Of a stretch of 64,000 bases of DNA, positions 41,685 to 48,782 are shown piece by piece. The DNA is taken from assembly GCF_046237605.1 (NCBI RefSeq), contig NZ_CP143542.1, positions 3,038,001 through 3,102,000 on the forward strand. The letters are read 5' to 3'. The translations under genes were made by a program, and so were the position numbers. Each line of letters opens with the position of its first letter. The first letter of the stretch is position 1. The notes under the pieces were generated by a model. It saw nothing but the letters and a program-made list of their open reading frames with translations, was not told the origin of the DNA and did no database searches. Source of the DNA: Paraperibacillus marinus. GTDB taxonomy: Bacteria > Bacillota > Bacilli > Bacillales > DSM-1321.

Positions 41685-42626
41685 TTACTCAAAACTGATG
41701 CGCGGATCAATGAACGCATACACTAAATCCACTGCCAGGTTGACTAAAACAAATAGTGTTGCGACTAAAAGAACGGCCCCCTGCACCATCGGGAAATCTC
41801 TTGCAGCGATAGATTCAATCATCAGCCTGCCTACCCCGTTTATAGCAAAGACCTGTTCGGTGATAATCGTCCCCCCAAGCAAAAATCCGAAATTAAGGCC
41901 GATGACCGTTATCACAGGTATCATCGCATTCCGGAGACAATGGACAAGAACGACTGTCCTTTCTTTCACACCCTTTGCCCTGGCTGTCCTGACATAATCT
42001 GCCCGGATCACCTCAAGCATGGCCGAACGGCTCATTCTGGCTATCATCGCGGCTGAACTTGTCCCCAATGTGATCGCAGGCAGGGCCAGCTGCTTCATTC
42101 CTTCGATCGTCCAAAATGGTTCGGTAAGTCCCCCGACAGGGAACCATTGAAGATTGACCGCAAATACAAGGATCAGGATTGCCCCCAGCCAGAAGTTTGG
42201 GATTGAAATCCCTGCCAGAGAGACAACCGTTGCGGCTCCGTCAAACCAGGAATTATGCTTAAGTGCTGAAATGATTCCCGCCGTGACTCCAATGACGACA
42301 GCGACAATGATGCTTGCTATGGCTAGATTGAGTGTATTCGGGAACCTGCTCAATAAGGCTTCGGAAACGGATTCCTTTGTTTGGAAGGAGAAACCAAAAT
42401 CCCCCTGTACCACTCCTTTTAAATAATCCACATATTGAACCAATATAGGCTTGTTTAGCCCCAGGTTCTCCCGGATGCCTTCAATATCCTCCTTGGTGGC
42501 TGTCGGTCCCCCGATGATATTGGCCGGATCCCCCGGGGCAATATGCATGCTCATGAAGACGATGAAGGAAATTCCAAGGAGCAGCAGCAGCAATTGAAGA
42601 AATCTTCTGACAATTAGACCCAGCAA
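41685..42626 (-). CDS. Peptide ABC transporter permease (DppB/OppB-type)
   Basis: 313 residues from a TTG at 42626, chosen because AAAAGGAGGG is correctly spaced; the longer frame extends into intergenic DNA. It has the conserved N-terminus IVRRFLQLLLLLLGISFIVFMSMHIAPGDP and EAA loop VRTARAKGVKERTVVLVHCLRNAMIPV. First gene of the operon dppB-dppC-SBP-D-F, probably continuing into ggt and chrA. Confidence 0.93.
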   Translation of the reverse strand: MLGLIVRRFLQLLLLLLGISFIVFMSMHIAPGDPANIIGGPTATKEDIEGIRENLGLNKPILVQYVDYLKGVVQGDFGFSFQTKESVSEALLSRFPNTLNLAIASIIVAVVIGVTAGIISALKHNSWFDGAATVVSLAGISIPNFWLGAILILVFAVNLQWFPVGGLTEPFWTIEGMKQLALPAITLGTSSAAMIARMSRSAMLEVIRADYVRTARAKGVKERTVVLVHCLRNAMIPVITVIGLNFGFLLGGTIITEQVFAINGVGRLMIESIAARDFPMVQGAVLLVATLFVLVNLAVDLVYAFIDPRISFE

Positions 42627-42820
42627 TTCTTTCCCTCCTTTTGAAATGAAAGCGCATTCCAATAATTTGTTTAATTCCTTTGTTTGGTTCCGTTTGTTAA
42701 TCAAAAGATATAAGTTGTTTAACAATGGAAACCAATAATGGTATTTTTTGATTTTAATATATATTCTGACAAATTGCTAGTGGGAAAATGTAATTAATTT
42801 TAATAATCGTATAACTACGT

Positions 42821-42850
42821 AAAAAAGCCCCAGATAAAATTATCGGGGGT
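42821..42850 (-). terminator. Terminator of the Lrp-family gene
   Basis: Minus strand CCCCGATAA and TTATCTGGGG arms (one mismatch), followed by CTTTTTT. It separates the regulator from the peptide transporter operon. Confidence 0.82.
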
Positions 42851-42873
42851 TTGCATTCATTTTACTAATTTCT

Positions 42874-43323
42874 TTACAGCCTTAAACCTGTCCTGCTTTT
42901 GAACCGCCTCAGCATAATCTGGCTCTCCACTCTGCTGATCCCTTCCACCGCATAAAGTTCATTATTGATGAACTTCTCCAGGGAAGCAAAGTCCTCCACG
43001 AGGACATGCATATGTAGGGTGCTTGGTCCTGTCATCTGGTAGCAGCTGGCTACACTGGGATTGTTGGCAAGATTCTCAGCCACCGATACCAGGAAAGCCG
43101 GTTCACAATCCACCTCAAAGAAGGCAGATACCTTTTTTCCGACAGCTTCGGAATTTATCACAACACTGAATTTTTCAATAACTCCGTTTTCCTCCATCCG
43201 GTTGACTCTTTCCCTTACCGCTACCCTGGAAAGGCTTAATTCCTTTCCGATTTCAGCATAGGACATCCTTCCATTATTGGATAGCAGGCTAAGGATATTC
43301 CGGTCTGTTTCATCGATTTTCAA
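42874..43323 (-). CDS. Lrp/AsnC-family transcriptional regulator
   Basis: 149 residues from a TTG at 43323 (MKIDETDRNIL), with AGGTGG 8-9 bases upstream; a GTG at 43335 is an alternative. Winged HTH (MSYAEIGKELSLSRVAVRERVNRMEENGVI) followed by a RAM/ligand domain (about 65-145). Lrp-family proteins sense amino acids and control transport and metabolism genes. It is directly upstream of the peptide transporter/ggt operon, so it is a natural candidate regulator, but a terminator separates them. Confidence 0.92.
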   Translation of the reverse strand: MKIDETDRNILSLLSNNGRMSYAEIGKELSLSRVAVRERVNRMEENGVIEKFSVVINSEAVGKKVSAFFEVDCEPAFLVSVAENLANNPSVASCYQMTGPSTLHMHVLVEDFASLEKFINNELYAVEGISRVESQIMLRRFKSRTGLRL

Positions 43324-43513
43324 AAAGTTCACCACCTGAAAATTGCACTTGTAACACTTATTTTAATCAGAATGGATTTGAAAATTCAATATATTTTATA
43401 AAGTAAACTTTTTGGGAGAAGCCGCCAAATAGTATATACTGACTAGGACATTCCTTTAGAAGTCTGTTCAAAGCCTGATTGGCGATATATGATATAAGTA
43501 GAAATTCTCACAG

Positions 43514-43615
43514 AAACAAACATGGGTTTTTACTCGCAACTGATGCATGGAAAGGAACCACCTGGCTGCTGGAAACCTTATGACACATGCAGCTCCGCCC
43601 CTTTTCCACAGAAAA
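43514..43615 (-). repeat. Dispersed repeat, copy 6 (reverse, internally deleted, ~100 bp)
   Basis: On the minus strand it keeps the left block (TTTTCTGTGGAAAAGGGG, CGGAGCTGCATG, ATAAGG, TTTCCAGCAGC) and the right block (GGTTCCTTTCCATGCAT, GCGAGTAAAAAC, CATGTTTGTTT), but about 80 bases of the interior are missing. Its left stem has changed from TGCAGCT to AGCAGCC, yet still pairs GCTGC with GCAGC. Confidence 0.85.
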
Positions 43616-43664
43616 TGGCAGCACTGATCAATAAAATAAAGCACCCTATAAGAAGGAGAACAAG

Positions 43665-44393
43665 ATGACAGAAGTATTACTGGGAAGTATTTTATCCGCG
43701 ATGTCCACCGGTGCCGGAGCGCTGTTGATTTTATTTCTTCCTGGCTCCATCACCCATAAGTGGAGAGATGTAATTTTAGCGCTTACAGCGGGGATCATGA
43801 TGGCCGCCTGCATGTTCGGCCTGATTCCCCAGGCCATGGATACCGGCGGATTCACCGCTTTGACCAGCGGTATGTTCCTCGGGGTCGGTGCCCTGAACCT
43901 TTTAGAAAAAAACATACCACACATAGATTTGCAGCACTCCAGAAGCGGCATTGAGTTTGATCAGAAAGCTCTATTAATCATATCGGCTATCACTCTTCAC
44001 AATATCCCGGAAGGACTCTCTGTCGGGGTAAGCTATGCCTCGGATGTTGAAGGAACGGGAAACCTGATCGCACTGGCAATCGGTCTGCAGAATGCTCCGG
44101 AAGGCTTATTAGTCGCCCTATTTCTGGTTAACCAGAAAATTGACAGATTCAGGGCTTTTATTATTGCCACTCTGACCGGCGCCATTGAAATCGTGACGGG
44201 ACTGCTCGGCTACAGTCTCACAGCCTATCTTGATTTCCTTGTACCCTATGGCCTTGCCTTTGCTTCGGGTGCTATGCTGTTCATTATCTATAAGGAACTT
44301 ATCCCCGAAAGCCATGGGGACGGTAATGAAACCTTGTCAACTTATGCATTTATCGCGGGGCTTATCTTCATGCTGCTATTATTGCAGATATAA
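43665..44393 (+). CDS. ZIP-family metal transporter
   Basis: 242 residues with AGAAGGAGAACAAG before the ATG. Eight hydrophobic helices with the two metal-site helices HNIPEGLSVGVSY and QNAPEGLLVALFL, hallmark of ZIP (ZupT/GufA) proteins, which move Zn2+ or other divalent metals into the cytoplasm. Replacement of the first His of the second motif by Gln is common in the GufA branch. A bidirectional terminator follows. Confidence 0.92.
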   Translation: MTEVLLGSILSAMSTGAGALLILFLPGSITHKWRDVILALTAGIMMAACMFGLIPQAMDTGGFTALTSGMFLGVGALNLLEKNIPHIDLQHSRSGIEFDQKALLIISAITLHNIPEGLSVGVSYASDVEGTGNLIALAIGLQNAPEGLLVALFLVNQKIDRFRAFIIATLTGAIEIVTGLLGYSLTAYLDFLVPYGLAFASGAMLFIIYKELIPESHGDGNETLSTYAFIAGLIFMLLLLQI

Positions 44394-44407
44394 GTTTCAA
44401 GGCACGT

Positions 44408-44443
44408 GAAAGCCCTCCGCTTTTTGGCTGGAGGGCTTTCTCC
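44408..44443. terminator. Bidirectional terminator between ZIP gene and spo0E-like gene
   Basis: A perfect GAAAGCCCTCC/GGAGGGCTTTC stem with an 11-base loop; the plus side continues TCCTG and the minus side ACGTG, so T-runs are weak although the stem is strong. Confidence 0.65.
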
Positions 44444-44484
44444 TGTGCTTAAAACCATTGGCAGATATACATACTGCAACTGGT

Positions 44485-44664
44485 CTATACATTGAAACGC
44501 TCCATGGGTGTGAAAGCGAGATATTCATTGATCAGCTTGTCCAATTCCTGGCTGCTTTTAATCGTCTGTTCGTGGGTCAATCCATAATCTTCTGCCGTGA
44601 TAATTAATTCACTGCGTTTAATCCGGATAACTTCCTGTAAGTTTTTAAGGGGCATGGACTCCAT
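44485..44664 (-). CDS. spo0E: Spo0E-family aspartyl-phosphate phosphatase
   Basis: 59 residues (minus strand, ATG at 44664, TAG at 44487-44485). The sequence has an N-terminal helix (LQEVIRIKRSELIITAEDYG), a turn, and the family motif SQELDKLINEY, then FTPMERF. Spo0E proteins dephosphorylate Spo0A-P and delay sporulation. In B. subtilis spo0E lies between the mtn genes and ykvA, and the same neighbours flank this ORF. AAAGGAAG lies about 11 bases upstream of the ATG. Assignment to Spo0E itself, rather than another small paralog, rests on synteny. Confidence 0.85.
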   Translation of the reverse strand: MESMPLKNLQEVIRIKRSELIITAEDYGLTHEQTIKSSQELDKLINEYLAFTPMERFNV

Positions 44665-44881
44665 GATTTCACATACTTCCTTTTGAAAAATGGTATTATA
44701 CTATAGCATTATGGCCAGTTCCCTCCTCTTTGTAAAGGGAATCGCAATACTAGACAAAAGATGCTAAAAAAGGGTATAAAACTACAACCTTTCATAGGGC
44801 TGCAGTGGAGATACAGCTCTCTTTCAAGCTGTTTGCCCGAACGTACTTTGTGGTAAAGGAGCCAAAAAGAAGGTGGGAAGC

Positions 44882-45298
44882 ATGCTTAGAAAATGGTTTT
44901 TCACAAAAATCGCTTACCGGATGTTCAGGACCCAGGCAGACAAAATCGCCGGTGATCGAGGCAGAAGCAGTACTCTAATGAAAAGGGCGGCCGGAAAAGC
45001 AGCAAAAAACGAGACTGCCTTAAAGAGTGTCTGGCAAAGGCTGCAGCTCCTGATGGAGATGGCCAAAGCCTGGGCAGCGGGAGATTACAGGCGGATTCCA
45101 TACCGGTCGCTCATCATCATCCTGATTGGGATTATTTATTTTGTCTCACCGCTTGATTTTATTCCAGATTTCCTTTTAGGCTTCGGTTTGATGGACGACA
45201 TCGCAGTCCTGGGCTTTGTGCTTTCCCAGCTGGATTATGACATCAAGCAATACCTGGAATGGAAAAAAACAGGGACAGAAAATACGGTAGTAAAATAA
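44882..45298 (+). CDS. ykvA: YkvA-family membrane protein (DUF1232)
   Basis: 138 residues from the ATG at 44882 (MLRKWFFTK), with AGAAGGTGGGAAG directly upstream. The conserved block IPYRSLIIILIGIIYFVSPLDFIPDFLLGFGLMDDIAVLGFVLSQLDYDIKQYLEWK (about 78-133) defines DUF1232 and includes one or two membrane-associated helices. Function unknown. Its position beside spo0E and mtnD matches B. subtilis. Confidence 0.9.
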   Translation: MLRKWFFTKIAYRMFRTQADKIAGDRGRSSTLMKRAAGKAAKNETALKSVWQRLQLLMEMAKAWAAGDYRRIPYRSLIIILIGIIYFVSPLDFIPDFLLGFGLMDDIAVLGFVLSQLDYDIKQYLEWKKTGTENTVVK

Positions 45299-45300
45299 TA

Positions 45301-45336
45301 AAAGGCTTTCCCGGAGCAGTCCCGGGAAAGCCTTTT
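45301..45336. terminator. Bidirectional terminator of ykvA and mtnWXBD
   Basis: AAAGGCTTTCCCGG and its complement flank a 6-base loop, with TTTTATTA on plus and CTTTTATTA on minus. It ends ykvA and the convergent mtnW-X-B-D operon. Confidence 0.9.
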
Positions 45337-45337
45337 A

Positions 45338-45871
45338 TTAAGCCTGCAGCTGTTCTTTATCGTAGATTGGCACCCAGCCTTCACTTGTGACAAAGATGCG
45401 CACCGCTACTACTTTGCGGTCTTCCTGAAGGGTAAAGTAATGGCGGGTGTTGACAGGGACACTGATTAAATCTCCGGGATTCAGGTTAACATCAAACCAA
45501 ACTCCATCCTTTCCTTCAATCGCAAAGATTCCATGGCCGCTGACGATGAAGCGGACCTCGTCATCTGTGTGATGATGCTCCTGCTTGAAGTTAGCAAGAA
45601 GCTGGTCGAGATTTGGATTGGCATCAGAGAGGGAAATAACGTCCTGGGCCTGATAGCCGCGGCGTGCGGATATATCAGCAATTTCCTCAGCAAAGCTATC
45701 GAGGATTCCCGCTTTTTCTTCATCATTCAAATCAAATTTTTCCCTTAGGGAATTGGGCAGCTTATTGATATCCCATTCCTCGTAAATGACTCCCTGTTCT
45801 TCAAGGAAGTTAATCACCTGTTCGCGGTTTTCAATGGTTTCTTCTGTTTGTTGGATGTAGATCGTTGCCAT
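45338..45871 (-). CDS. mtnD: Acireductone dioxygenase
   Basis: 177 residues with an AAGGAGGAAAGAAC ribosome site. A cupin with metal ligands in EHHHTDDEVRFIV and HYF later on. It oxidises acireductone to the methionine precursor 4-methylthio-2-oxobutanoate (Fe form) or to off-pathway products (Ni form). Last gene of the S-box operon mtnW-mtnX-mtnB-mtnD. Confidence 0.96.
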   Translation of the reverse strand: MATIYIQQTEETIENREQVINFLEEQGVIYEEWDINKLPNSLREKFDLNDEEKAGILDSFAEEIADISARRGYQAQDVISLSDANPNLDQLLANFKQEHHHTDDEVRFIVSGHGIFAIEGKDGVWFDVNLNPGDLISVPVNTRHYFTLQEDRKVVAVRIFVTSEGWVPIYDKEQLQA

Positions 45872-45887
45872 GTTCTTTCCTCCTTGT

Positions 45888-46514
45888 TCATTTTTGGTTT
45901 ACTGCAAAGGCTGCTTTGCTTTGAAGCAGCAACAGTTCATATCGGAATAAAAATTCTGCAGCCTCGAGCAGCTTTTTAGCTTCAAAGCCTGTTTTGCCCC
46001 AAACTGTAATGCCATGGCGGCGGATCAGTGCCACACCAGAATCGCCTTCTATGTGGGGAATTAATTCTTCTGTCAGTGCAGGGATATCTGCATGGTTGAA
46101 GATGATAGGAATTCTTAACTCAGCATCCTGCTCCCATTTCCCAAATGCCTTGATAATTTCCTGTCCTGTGAAGGAAATGCTCCCCGAATCTCCATGCAGT
46201 TCAGAAATCACATTATTTTCCGCTGTATGTACATGCAGGATGCAGCCCGCTTCTGTCCGCTGGTATATCGCTGCATGGAGCAGGGTTTCAGCGGACGGCC
46301 TAAGGGCGGTCTCTTCTGCCGCACGTCCGTATTCATCCACGAGGAGGAAATCGTCAGGAGTCCGTTTCCGCTTATCTTTTCCACTTGCCGTTACCAGAAA
46401 ACGATTGCCAGCCACCCGGATGGAGAGATTGCCGCTCGTGCCCATGAACCAGTCACGGGCAGCCAGCTCGTCTTTTATGTCAGCCAGTTCTTCCCACTTC
46501 TCACGATAATCCAC
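45888..46514 (-). CDS. mtnB: Methylthioribulose-1-phosphate dehydratase
   Basis: 208 residues from a GTG start that shares one base with the mtnX stop (TAGTG). A class II aldolase/dehydratase fold: GTSGNLSIR near residue 25, the zinc ligands HVHTAEN, and a late RRHG motif. Converts 5-methylthioribulose-1-P to 2,3-diketo-5-methylthiopentyl-1-P in methionine salvage. Confidence 0.95.
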   Translation of the reverse strand: MDYREKWEELADIKDELAARDWFMGTSGNLSIRVAGNRFLVTASGKDKRKRTPDDFLLVDEYGRAAEETALRPSAETLLHAAIYQRTEAGCILHVHTAENNVISELHGDSGSISFTGQEIIKAFGKWEQDAELRIPIIFNHADIPALTEELIPHIEGDSGVALIRRHGITVWGKTGFEAKKLLEAAEFLFRYELLLLQSKAAFAVNQK

Positions 46515-47173
46515 TATACAGCTGCCCCCAATTCTATGGCCACTATTTCCATGCAGTCATAAAAGGTTGTAAAAGGATGATAGGGAATACCTTCTTCCGC
46601 ACATCTTTCACTGAGATAATCCCTTGCTATGACAAGGTCAGCAATCTTTGCTGCTTCAAGGTCTGTTATGGAGTCGCCAATCACAATCTTAAATTCCTTT
46701 TCCGAAGCAATGCTCCTCATGATGCTGGGTTTGCAGCAGCCGCAAGCCTTAGAACAGGAACTGTCACAGCTGTGCGGCCATTCTACCTCAATATAATCCT
46801 TTTTAAAGCTGGCGCGGTTACAGTAGACCCCAGCAATCCCATTGAAGGGTTTAAGCATAGGCTCTACAAAGAAATCGATGCCTCCGCTGACCACATAGAA
46901 GGGGATGTTCTGCTCTTTTGCAAAGCCTGTAAATTCCCGGAACCCGGGCCTGATGACAGCGTTTGATTCCACAAAGCGGATGATTTCATCCTTCTTGCTG
47001 CTTTCCAGCAGAGAAAACATCTTCCCCACTCCTTCAGAGATGCTGATTTTCTTATTCAGGACCGCATCTGCCAAGTCACGCCATCCTTCAGGGCCGAATT
47101 CCTTCATCAATGAAATGATATTGTCCGATTCTGTAATAGTTCCGTCAAAATCACAAAAAATGATTGGTCTCAT
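46514..47173 (-). CDS. mtnX: 2-hydroxy-3-keto-5-methylthiopentenyl-1-phosphate phosphatase
   Basis: 219 residues. HAD-superfamily phosphatase with DFDGTIT near residue 8, VSGGIDFFVEP, a cysteine-rich insertion (CDSSCSKACGCCK), and GDSITDLEAAKIADLVIAR. In methionine salvage it removes phosphate to give acireductone. Three bases separate it from mtnW. Confidence 0.95.
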   Translation of the reverse strand: MRPIIFCDFDGTITESDNIISLMKEFGPEGWRDLADAVLNKKISISEGVGKMFSLLESSKKDEIIRFVESNAVIRPGFREFTGFAKEQNIPFYVVSGGIDFFVEPMLKPFNGIAGVYCNRASFKKDYIEVEWPHSCDSSCSKACGCCKPSIMRSIASEKEFKIVIGDSITDLEAAKIADLVIARDYLSERCAEEGIPYHPFTTFYDCMEIVAIELGAAV

Positions 47174-47176
47174 AGC

Positions 47177-48415
47177 CTACCTTGGGACACCTCCCCACAA
47201 TTCAAGCGCCTTCCTGAGTTCAGGATGTTCTTCGGAATAATTCAGGAGGCCGCTCCCGCTCAAGACTCCATCTACTGCCTGCCTGAAGGCTCTGCCGCCT
47301 CCCCTGGCCCCATCCGGATGCCCATGAATGCCGCCGCCGGCATTGATGACACTGTCCACCCCAAAATCTGAAATCAAATCCGGGACCATGCCTGGGTGTA
47401 TGCCTGCCGATGGTACAGGGAATGCCTTTTTCCAGTGTGCATCTTCAGAGACCAGGTTTCTGCTGATGCCGAGTGCATCCTCTCTTGGAATGGCTACACT
47501 TCCATATGGTGAAGGAAACAGCGAGAAGTCAGCGCCGGCAGTTCGGACCAATGTCCCGAGCAGCAGCGGATTTCCCACTCCAAAGATTCCAGAAGCTGTA
47601 AGTCCTCCGCTGAAGGCAGGGTGGGCCATGAGCGGAAGCCCGATTTCAGGATCCTCCCGCAAAGCCTGAAGCACATCAAGTCCATATGAAAATACGTTGA
47701 ACAACAGGGCATCTGCCCCTGCTTCAGCCGCTTTCCTTGCTTTGTCCTTAAGATCGAAGGTCCGCCCGGTCAGATTGACAGCATATAATGTCTTATGCCC
47801 GGTCTCTTCATAAATCGAATTTAAGAGATTCCGGCTCAATTGGATTCTTTTACTGAAAGGTGTAAGCGGATTATCGAAAAGGATTTCATCATCCTTGACT
47901 ACATCTACACCGCCAAGTGCCTGTTCCTTCAGCTGATCCTCCAGGTATGTTTGGTCTTTTCCAAGAACTCCCTTGAAAATGCTCATGACAAGCGGACGGT
48001 CCTTCACACCGAGTTTTTCCCTGATGCCACAGGTCCCAAAACGCGGCCCTGGAAAAGCGGCCTTCAGGGTGCCTTCAAAACTCAGGTCGATGAGCCTGAT
48101 TGCCCCGTCCAGTGAGAGCTTTCCAAAAACGGTTGTCAGGATGGCCGGCAGGTCGCTCGAAAAGTTTGCTGCTGGATAAGCGATCTTGATCAATGACCGC
48201 TTTGTGGGTTTTCCGAAATATCCGTTCGCAGCCTCTGAATCTTCAATCTCTGAGACAGATATTACTCTGCCCTTATGTTTTTTCAGCTGTTCCTTTTCAA
48301 GCTGGGGCAATCCTGTCCAAGTCCCCACTGTGAGACCCAGGGCAATCCCTTCAGCTTTCTTCTCTGCCTCTATGCTCGATTCATGGACCAGGTAGGCTGC
48401 AATCACTTCGCTCAT
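47177..48415 (-). CDS. mtnW: 2,3-diketo-5-methylthiopentyl-1-phosphate enolase (RuBisCO-like)
   Basis: 412 residues from the ATG at 48415, with AAGGAGAGATTTT upstream; a longer frame runs back through the riboswitch and is not the start. RuBisCO-like protein with the KDDE-type motif (GVDVVKDDEILFDNPLTPF) and a GGIHGHPDGARGG phosphate site, but lacking carboxylase function as known for the family. It catalyses enolisation in methionine salvage. First gene of the mtnWXBD operon. Confidence 0.96.
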   Translation of the reverse strand: MSEVIAAYLVHESSIEAEKKAEGIALGLTVGTWTGLPQLEKEQLKKHKGRVISVSEIEDSEAANGYFGKPTKRSLIKIAYPAANFSSDLPAILTTVFGKLSLDGAIRLIDLSFEGTLKAAFPGPRFGTCGIREKLGVKDRPLVMSIFKGVLGKDQTYLEDQLKEQALGGVDVVKDDEILFDNPLTPFSKRIQLSRNLLNSIYEETGHKTLYAVNLTGRTFDLKDKARKAAEAGADALLFNVFSYGLDVLQALREDPEIGLPLMAHPAFSGGLTASGIFGVGNPLLLGTLVRTAGADFSLFPSPYGSVAIPREDALGISRNLVSEDAHWKKAFPVPSAGIHPGMVPDLISDFGVDSVINAGGGIHGHPDGARGGGRAFRQAVDGVLSGSGLLNYSEEHPELRKALELWGGVPR

Positions 48416-48468
48416 AAAATCTCTCCTTAGACGTGCCAGCATGCTATTTTGCCAGAAAAATAAATAAA

Positions 48469-48657
48469 GCCCCTTCATAAGAAGAGGCAGTGACACCAGC
48501 TTCTTATCTCTCAGCCAAAGGCTGCAAGAATTAGCACCGTGCTCTAAGGAATTTTCATCCCGGCGCAGGAAAAATCCTGCGCCCCATTTCACAATGGAAT
48601 TACAGTCGGTTGCCGGGCTTCATCGGGCTAGTTCCCTCCACCTGCTCAAAATAAGAA
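48469..48657 (-). ncRNA. SAM-I (S-box) riboswitch of mtnWXBD
   Basis: Minus strand: P1 arm TTCTTAT at 48657-48651, then GAGCAGGTGGAGGGA, CCCGATGAAGCCCGGCAACC, a long GC-rich P3 hairpin (GGCGCAGG/CCTGCGCC), CACGGTGCTAATTC, CAGC...GCTGAGAGATAAGAA. A terminator hairpin (GCCTCTTC/GAAGGGGC with TTTATTTATTTTT) occupies 48488-48458. It represses salvage genes when SAM is high. Confidence 0.95.
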
Positions 48658-48675
48658 TATGATATATAAAATTAA

Positions 48676-48692
48676 TGAGCGGATAAAATCCG
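48676..48692 (-). other. Small perfect hairpin in the mtnW leader
   Basis: AGCGGAT and ATCCGCT form a 7-bp stem with a 3-base loop, between the promoter and the S-box aptamer. It is not a terminator (no T-run). It may protect the 5' end of the leader RNA; that is inference. Confidence 0.5.
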
Positions 48693-48731
48693 CTGCGTTA
48701 TGTCGGATTCATGTATCCTTAAACAATTAGG

Positions 48732-48760
48732 ATTATGCCAGTAAATTTGTCTCCTGTCAA
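48732..48760 (-). promoter_or_regulatory. Sigma-A promoter of mtnWXBD
   Basis: Minus strand TTGACA (48760-48755), 17-base spacer, CATAAT (48737-48732). It sits about 75 bases upstream of the S-box P1 helix. Confidence 0.85.
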
Positions 48761-48782
48761 TCCCAATTAACAAATAATTTAA

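Noticed and set aside
48413..48592. 59-codon N-terminal extension of mtnW
   Set aside because: It translates the S-box riboswitch; the ATG at 48415 has an ideal ribosome site and gives the normal protein length.
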